NCBI GenBank assembly: GCA_027295365.1
Contig: JAPULD010000408.1
Span: 1-8,428, forward strand
Origin: Planctomycetota bacterium
GTDB taxonomy: Bacteria > Planctomycetota > Phycisphaerae > Phycisphaerales > SM1A02
DNA: 8,428 nt
Direction: 5' to 3'
The notes beneath the pieces were generated by a model. That model had not been told where the DNA came from. It saw only the letters and a list, made by a program, of their open reading frames with translations, and searched no databases. Below, one piece after another: positions 5,967-8,428 of the stretch (positions are counted from its first letter, which is position 1; each line of letters starts with the position of its first letter). The position numbers and the translations under genes were made by a program.

Positions 5967-6083
5967 ATGAAAGTCAAAAGCAGCATCAGACGACGAACGA
6001 AGGACTGCCAGATCGTAATCCGAAAAGGCAAGCGCTTCATCATCAATAAACGCAATCCCAGGCTCAAAGCTCGCCAGGGTTGA
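5967..6083 (+). CDS. rpmJ: 50S ribosomal protein L36, short form lacking the zinc ligands
   Basis: L36 is the smallest large-subunit protein. This 38-codon gene starts MKVKSSIRRR and ends NPRLKARQG. It aligns without gaps to the 38-residue zinc-binding form, whose ligands are C11, C14, C27 and H33. Here only C14 remains; 11 is Thr, 27 is Asn and 33 is Leu, so zinc binding is very unlikely. The DCQIVIRKGKRF stretch resembles the longer zinc-less paralogue known in E. coli as YkgO, but the length is that of the zinc form. Position between infA and rpsM is canonical. The ribosome binding site is weak (GAG near 5954-5956). Identity is secure. Confidence 0.95.
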   Translation: MKVKSSIRRRTKDCQIVIRKGKRFIINKRNPRLKARQG

Positions 6084-6094
6084 GTCACCCCATC

Positions 6095-6100
6095 AGGAGG
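6095..6100 (+). promoter_or_regulatory. Consensus Shine-Dalgarno of rpsM
   Basis: AGGAGG lies 7 bases before the rpsM ATG at 6108. It is the only full consensus site in the window, most others being 4-5 base matches, so rpsM should be translated independently of rpmJ. Confidence 0.8.
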
Positions 6101-6107
6101 AAACGGC

Positions 6108-6491
6108 ATGCCCCGTATTGCCGGAATTGACATCCCCGAAAAGAAGAAGGTGCGCTACGCCTTGCGTTACATTTACGGCATCGGCCCGAAGTTCGCGGAC
6201 GACATCCTGGCCAAGGCCGACGTCGATCCCGACAAGCGATGCAGTGAGTTGACGGACGAGGAAGTCGGTCAGATCAGTTCGATCATCGATACCGAATTCA
6301 TCGTCGAAGGCGCACTGCGCCGGCAGGTCCAGCAGCACATCCAGCGACTTCGCGACATCCGTTGCTATCGCGGCGATCGGCATCGCAAGGGGCTGCCCGT
6401 TCGCGGTCAGCGCACCCGTTGCAACGCTCGAACCCGCAAGGGCAAGAAGAAGACCGTCGCGGGCAAGAAGGGCGTCAAGGGCGTTCGATAA
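6108..6491 (+). CDS. rpsM: 30S ribosomal protein S13
   Basis: S13 lies in the head of the small subunit, bridges to the large subunit and touches P-site tRNA through its basic tail. The 127 residues open MPRIAGIDIPEKKKVRYALR, include the YIYGIGPKFADDIL helix-turn region (21-34), and end with the tRNA-contacting section containing RCYRGDRHRKGLPVRGQRTR (85-104), NARTRKGKKKTVAGKK and VKGVR. Length and order are typical. The perfect AGGAGG upstream sets the start. rpsK follows after a 90-bp gap, longer than most here. Confidence 0.97.
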   Translation: MPRIAGIDIPEKKKVRYALRYIYGIGPKFADDILAKADVDPDKRCSELTDEEVGQISSIIDTEFIVEGALRRQVQQHIQRLRDIRCYRGDRHRKGLPVRGQRTRCNARTRKGKKKTVAGKKGVKGVR

Positions 6492-6505
6492 TCAAGAGTT
6501 TCATT

Positions 6506-6559
6506 TCGCGAGTCGCCTGTCCCCTCCCGTTACTGGGTTGGCGGAAAAAGGCGACGCGA
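6506..6559 (+). repeat. Long-range inverted repeat in the rpsM-rpsK gap
   Basis: TCGCG (6506-6510) and TCGCC (6513-6517), split by an AG bulge, pair with GGCGACGCGA (6550-6559). The 10-bp stem encloses a 32-base loop in which CCC and GGG could pair. It ends 22 bases before the rpsK ATG and just before the AGAGG (6567-6571) ribosome binding site, which is followed by a T6 run. The 12-base gap between stem and T-run is too long for a standard terminator. Confidence 0.55.
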
Positions 6560-6581
6560 GCAGCGAAGAGGTTTTTTCGTC

Positions 6582-6956
6582 ATGGCGAAGAAGAAGAAGA
6601 TTCGAAAGAACATCGTCAAGGGCATCGCCCACATCAACGCGACGTTCAACAACACCATCATCACCATTGCCGATGTCAATGGCGAGACCCTGTGTGCCGA
6701 TTCGGCCGGAACCGTCGGGTTCAAGGGAGCCCGAAAGGCGACTCCCTTTGCCGCGACCCGGGCCGCCGAGCGAGTCGCGGCCAAGGCGAAACGCATGGGC
6801 ATGCGGGAGGTCGAAGTCCGGGTCAAGGGGCCCGGCTCGGGACGCGAATCCGCCATCACCGGCCTGCAGAATTCCGGGCTCAACGTGTCGGCCATCGAGG
6901 ACCACACGCCGATCCCTCACAACGGATGTCGGCCCCGAAAGAAGCGTCGCGTCTGA
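6582..6956 (+). CDS. rpsK: 30S ribosomal protein S11
   Basis: S11 lies on the platform of the small subunit near the E-site mRNA and the Shine-Dalgarno helix. The 124 residues carry the family hallmarks: GIAHINATFNNTIITIADVNG (14-34, the core start), AGTVGFKGARKATPFAA (42-58), and the near-invariant C-terminus GPGSGRESAI, SGLNVSAIEDHTPIPHNGC (98-116) and RPRKKRRV. Length is normal. A weak AGAGG (6567-6571) lies 10 bases before the ATG. In the E. coli order rpsD would follow, but here a 173-bp non-coding gap and then rpoA come next. Confidence 0.97.
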   Translation: MAKKKKIRKNIVKGIAHINATFNNTIITIADVNGETLCADSAGTVGFKGARKATPFAATRAAERVAAKAKRMGMREVEVRVKGPGSGRESAITGLQNSGLNVSAIEDHTPIPHNGCRPRKKRRV

Positions 6957-6980
6957 GTTGATTGGTTTCCCCCGGCTTGG

Positions 6981-7009
6981 CGGCGTTTTCGCGCCGACGC
7001 GCCGTTTTT
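6981..7009 (+). terminator. Possible weak terminator or attenuator between rpsK and rpoA
   Basis: CGGCG (6981-6985) can pair with CGCCG at 7000-7004, which runs straight into T5 (7005-7009), the layout of an intrinsic terminator. A competing CGCCG at 6992-6996 would give a tighter 6-base loop and leave the T-run 8 bases away. The two exclusive pairings make it a weak terminator or a partial attenuator rather than a sure stop. CGTTTT (7003-7008) also pairs with AAAACG (7011-7016). Confidence 0.35.
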
Positions 7010-7024
7010 GAAAACGATTGTTTC

Positions 7025-7105
7025 TCCTGCAGGAAAGAAGGCCGTCGGGTTGTACAGCAGGACCCGAACTGGACCGTGATCCTGCAGGTTCCTGAGATAT
7101 CAGGA
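7025..7105 (+). promoter_or_regulatory. Structured leader upstream of rpoA
   Basis: This stretch is dense in complementary CAGGA/TCCTG units. The palindrome TCCTGCAGGA lies at 7025-7034 and CCTGCAGG recurs at 7081-7088. GCAGGA at 7057-7062 can pair with TCCTGC at 7080-7085. TCCTGA (7090-7095) pairs with TCAGGA (7100-7105) around GATA, 14 bases before the rpoA Shine-Dalgarno. Several of these pairings exclude one another. A regulatory leader is inferred from the repeats alone. No good promoter was found in 6957-7129. Confidence 0.45.
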
Positions 7106-7119
7106 CTGCTGGTCAGATT

Positions 7120-7123
7120 GGAG
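7120..7123 (+). promoter_or_regulatory. Ribosome binding site deciding the rpoA start
   Basis: GGAG lies 6 bases before ATG 7130, from which the protein begins MHVRWRGLELP as expected for a planctomycete-like alpha subunit. The open frame reaching back to 6962 is not used in this reading. Confidence 0.7.
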
Positions 7124-7129
7124 TTTGTT

Positions 7130-8140
7130 ATGCATGTTCGATGGCGTGGACTTGAATTACCGGCCAAGGTGGTCAAGGACGAAAAACTGAGTTCTGCCGG
7201 ATTCGGTCGGTTCATCATTGAGCCGTTCGAGCGGGGCTTCGGGACGACGGTCGGCAACAGCCTCCGTCGAATCCTCCTCTCGAGCATCGAGGGCGCGGCG
7301 GTGACCGGGGTCACCGTCAAGGGCGTGGAGCATGAGTTCTCCACCATCCCGGGTGTGATGGAGGACATGACCGACATCATTCTCAACCTCAAGGGACTCG
7401 TCGTGACGCTCAACGCCGACGAACCGAAGACGATGAGGCTTGCCGCGACCGGACCGGGTGAGGTCACGGCGGATCTGATCGAGGCGGACACCGCGATCAC
7501 GGTTCACAATCCCAACCACGTGATCGCCACGCTCACCGATACGGTTGATTTCGAGGCGGAACTCGTCGTCTCCAAGGGACGCGGATATCAGCCCGCCTCC
7601 GAGCAGTACGCCGAAAACGAAGACCAGGTGATCGGGGTGATTCCCATCGATGCGGTCTTCAGCCCCGTGCAGCGCGTTCGCTATCGCGTCGAGAGCACGC
7701 GGGTCGGCCAGAAGACGAACTACGACCGGTTGCTGATCGACATCTGGTCGGACGGCACCGTCACCCCCGACATGGTCCTGGTCGAAGCGGCCAAGATCCT
7801 TCGCAAGCACCTCAACCCGTTCGTGCAGTACTTCGAACTGGGCTCCGAACAGGTGTCGGCCGAGGCCAGCGCGGCGGCCAGCGTGGACGAGGAGCTGCTC
7901 CGTAAGCTGAGCATGCCGATCGGCGAGCTCGACCTCTCGGTCCGGGCCGGCAACTGCCTCGAGTCGGCCGACATCCGGAGCGTCGGAGAGCTCGTGCAGA
8001 AGGAAGAGCCCGAGCTGCTGTCGGTTCGCAGCTTTGGCAAGACGTCGCTGCGCGAAGTGAAGCGCAAGCTCGACGAGATGGGGCTGAGCCTCGGAATGCA
8101 ACTCCCTGAGGCCCAGGAGCAGGCGCAGAGCCAGGCCTGA
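7130..8140 (+). CDS. rpoA: RNA polymerase alpha subunit
   Basis: Alpha dimerises to scaffold the polymerase core, and its C-terminal domain contacts UP elements and activators. The 336 residues comprise an N-terminal assembly domain (about 1-235) with EPFERGFGTTVGNSLRRILL (31-50), HEFSTIPGVMEDMTDIILNL (68-87) and AAKILRKHLNPFVQY (220-234). A short Ala/Ser/Glu-rich linker (about 236-256) follows, then a C-terminal domain (about 257-325). In that domain LSVRAGNCLESADI aligns with the DNA-binding loop of E. coli: R265, N268 and C269 correspond to R272, N275 and C276. E. coli K298 corresponds to Thr305 in FGKTSL. The start is set by GGAG at 7120-7123. rpsD is not upstream. The gene appears richer in G+C than the spc genes. 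Confidence 0.97.
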   Translation: MHVRWRGLELPAKVVKDEKLSSAGFGRFIIEPFERGFGTTVGNSLRRILLSSIEGAAVTGVTVKGVEHEFSTIPGVMEDMTDIILNLKGLVVTLNADEPKTMRLAATGPGEVTADLIEADTAITVHNPNHVIATLTDTVDFEAELVVSKGRGYQPASEQYAENEDQVIGVIPIDAVFSPVQRVRYRVESTRVGQKTNYDRLLIDIWSDGTVTPDMVLVEAAKILRKHLNPFVQYFELGSEQVSAEASAAASVDEELLRKLSMPIGELDLSVRAGNCLESADIRSVGELVQKEEPELLSVRSFGKTSLREVKRKLDEMGLSLGMQLPEAQEQAQSQA

Positions 8141-8149
8141 TCGGGCCTG
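8132..8149 (+). repeat. Hairpin spanning the rpoA stop codon
   Basis: CAGGCC (8132-8137) pairs perfectly with GGCCTG (8144-8149) around TGATCG, which contains the rpoA TGA. It lies 16 bases before the rplQ ATG, and no T-run follows. It may affect termination or reinitiation between rpoA and rplQ. Confidence 0.55.
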
Positions 8150-8165
8150 CTACCATAGACCCGCC

Positions 8166-8428
8166 ATGCGACACCGCATCCACGGAAGACAGTTCAACCG
8201 CGACAGCGACCATCGCAGCGCCATGATGAAGAATTTGGCGGCGGGGCTGTTCGAGCACGGCCAGATCGAGACCACGCTGGCCAAGGCCAAGGCGGTGGCG
8301 CCCTTCGTCGAGAAGATCATCACGATCGCCAAGCTGGGCACCTATGGGGCCCGCCGGCGGATCGAGGCGAAGCTCAACGATCGCCTCATTCACGGCTGGG
8401 TCGCCGACAGCAACGTGCCCGATTCGCG
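8166..8428 (+). CDS. rplQ: 50S ribosomal protein L17 (3' end missing)
   Basis: L17 lies near the polypeptide exit tunnel of the large subunit. The 87 complete codons visible begin MRHRIHGRQFNRDSDHR, then AMMKNLAAGLFEHGQIETT, KAKAVAPFVEKIITIAK and ARRRIEAKL, all matching the L17 N-terminal half. The frame is open to the right edge, so the C-terminus lies outside. The distance from the rpoA stop is 25 bp. No Shine-Dalgarno-like sequence is seen in those 25 bases, unlike nearly all its neighbours. rplQ after rpoA is the usual end of the alpha block. Confidence 0.95.
   Translation, partial: MRHRIHGRQFNRDSDHRSAMMKNLAAGLFEHGQIETTLAKAKAVAPFVEKIITIAKLGTYGARRRIEAKLNDRLIHGWVADSNVPDS

Noticed and set aside
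7008..7036. TTGAAA as a -35 box for an rpoA promoter
   Set aside because: No acceptable -10 box lies 16-18 bases downstream; the sequence there is AGGAAA.
6962..7129. 56-residue N-terminal extension of RpoA
   Set aside because: The conserved protein starts at MHVRWRG with a good GGAG ahead of it, and the upstream stretch is repeat-rich and unlike any alpha subunit.

Overview
The window is a stretch of the conserved bacterial spc/alpha ribosomal-protein cluster. All genes are on the + strand, in the order rplX (start missing) - rplE - rpsN - rpsH - rplF - rplR - rpsE - rplO - secY - infA - rpmJ - rpsM - rpsK - rpoA - rplQ (end missing). Every protein was identified from its sequence. No mobile element, CRISPR array, tRNA or rRNA was seen, and no convincing minus-strand gene. 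The DNA is fairly GC-rich. The RpoA sequence (start MHVRWRGLELP, the stretch GVIPIDAVFSPVQRVRYRVE, the block from TRVGQKTNYDRL to HLNPFVQY) resembles Planctomycetota alpha subunits as I remember them. A planctomycete, possibly of the Phycisphaerae type, is the best guess; this is inference, not a database result.

Layout: positions 1-4042 hold eight ribosomal-protein genes of the spc block. SecY, the translocon channel, follows at 4086-5489. A 231-bp gap (5490-5720) contains a good sigma70-like promoter candidate and two hairpins. It leads to infA, rpmJ, rpsM and rpsK. A 173-bp gap (6957-7129), rich in inverted repeats, precedes rpoA, and rplQ runs off the right end. Compared with the E. coli-type order, rpmD (L30) is missing between rpsE and rplO, adk/map are missing between secY and infA, and rpsD (S4) is missing between rpsK and rpoA. 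The genes jointly supply ribosome subunits, an initiation factor, the membrane insertion channel that translating ribosomes dock on, and the RNA polymerase alpha subunit.

This is mostly a textbook operon. Four things stand out. (1) Many of the short intergenic gaps carry a perfect, sequence-unrelated inverted repeat between the stop codon and the next Shine-Dalgarno. (2) Both zinc-ribbon ribosomal proteins here, S14 and L36, keep the short zinc-form length but have lost three of four metal ligands. (3) S5 carries a roughly 78-residue low-complexity tail. (4) The site where rpsD normally lies is replaced by a structured leader in front of rpoA. None of these is a new defence or metabolic system; the hairpin pattern is the closest thing to an undescribed regulatory layout.
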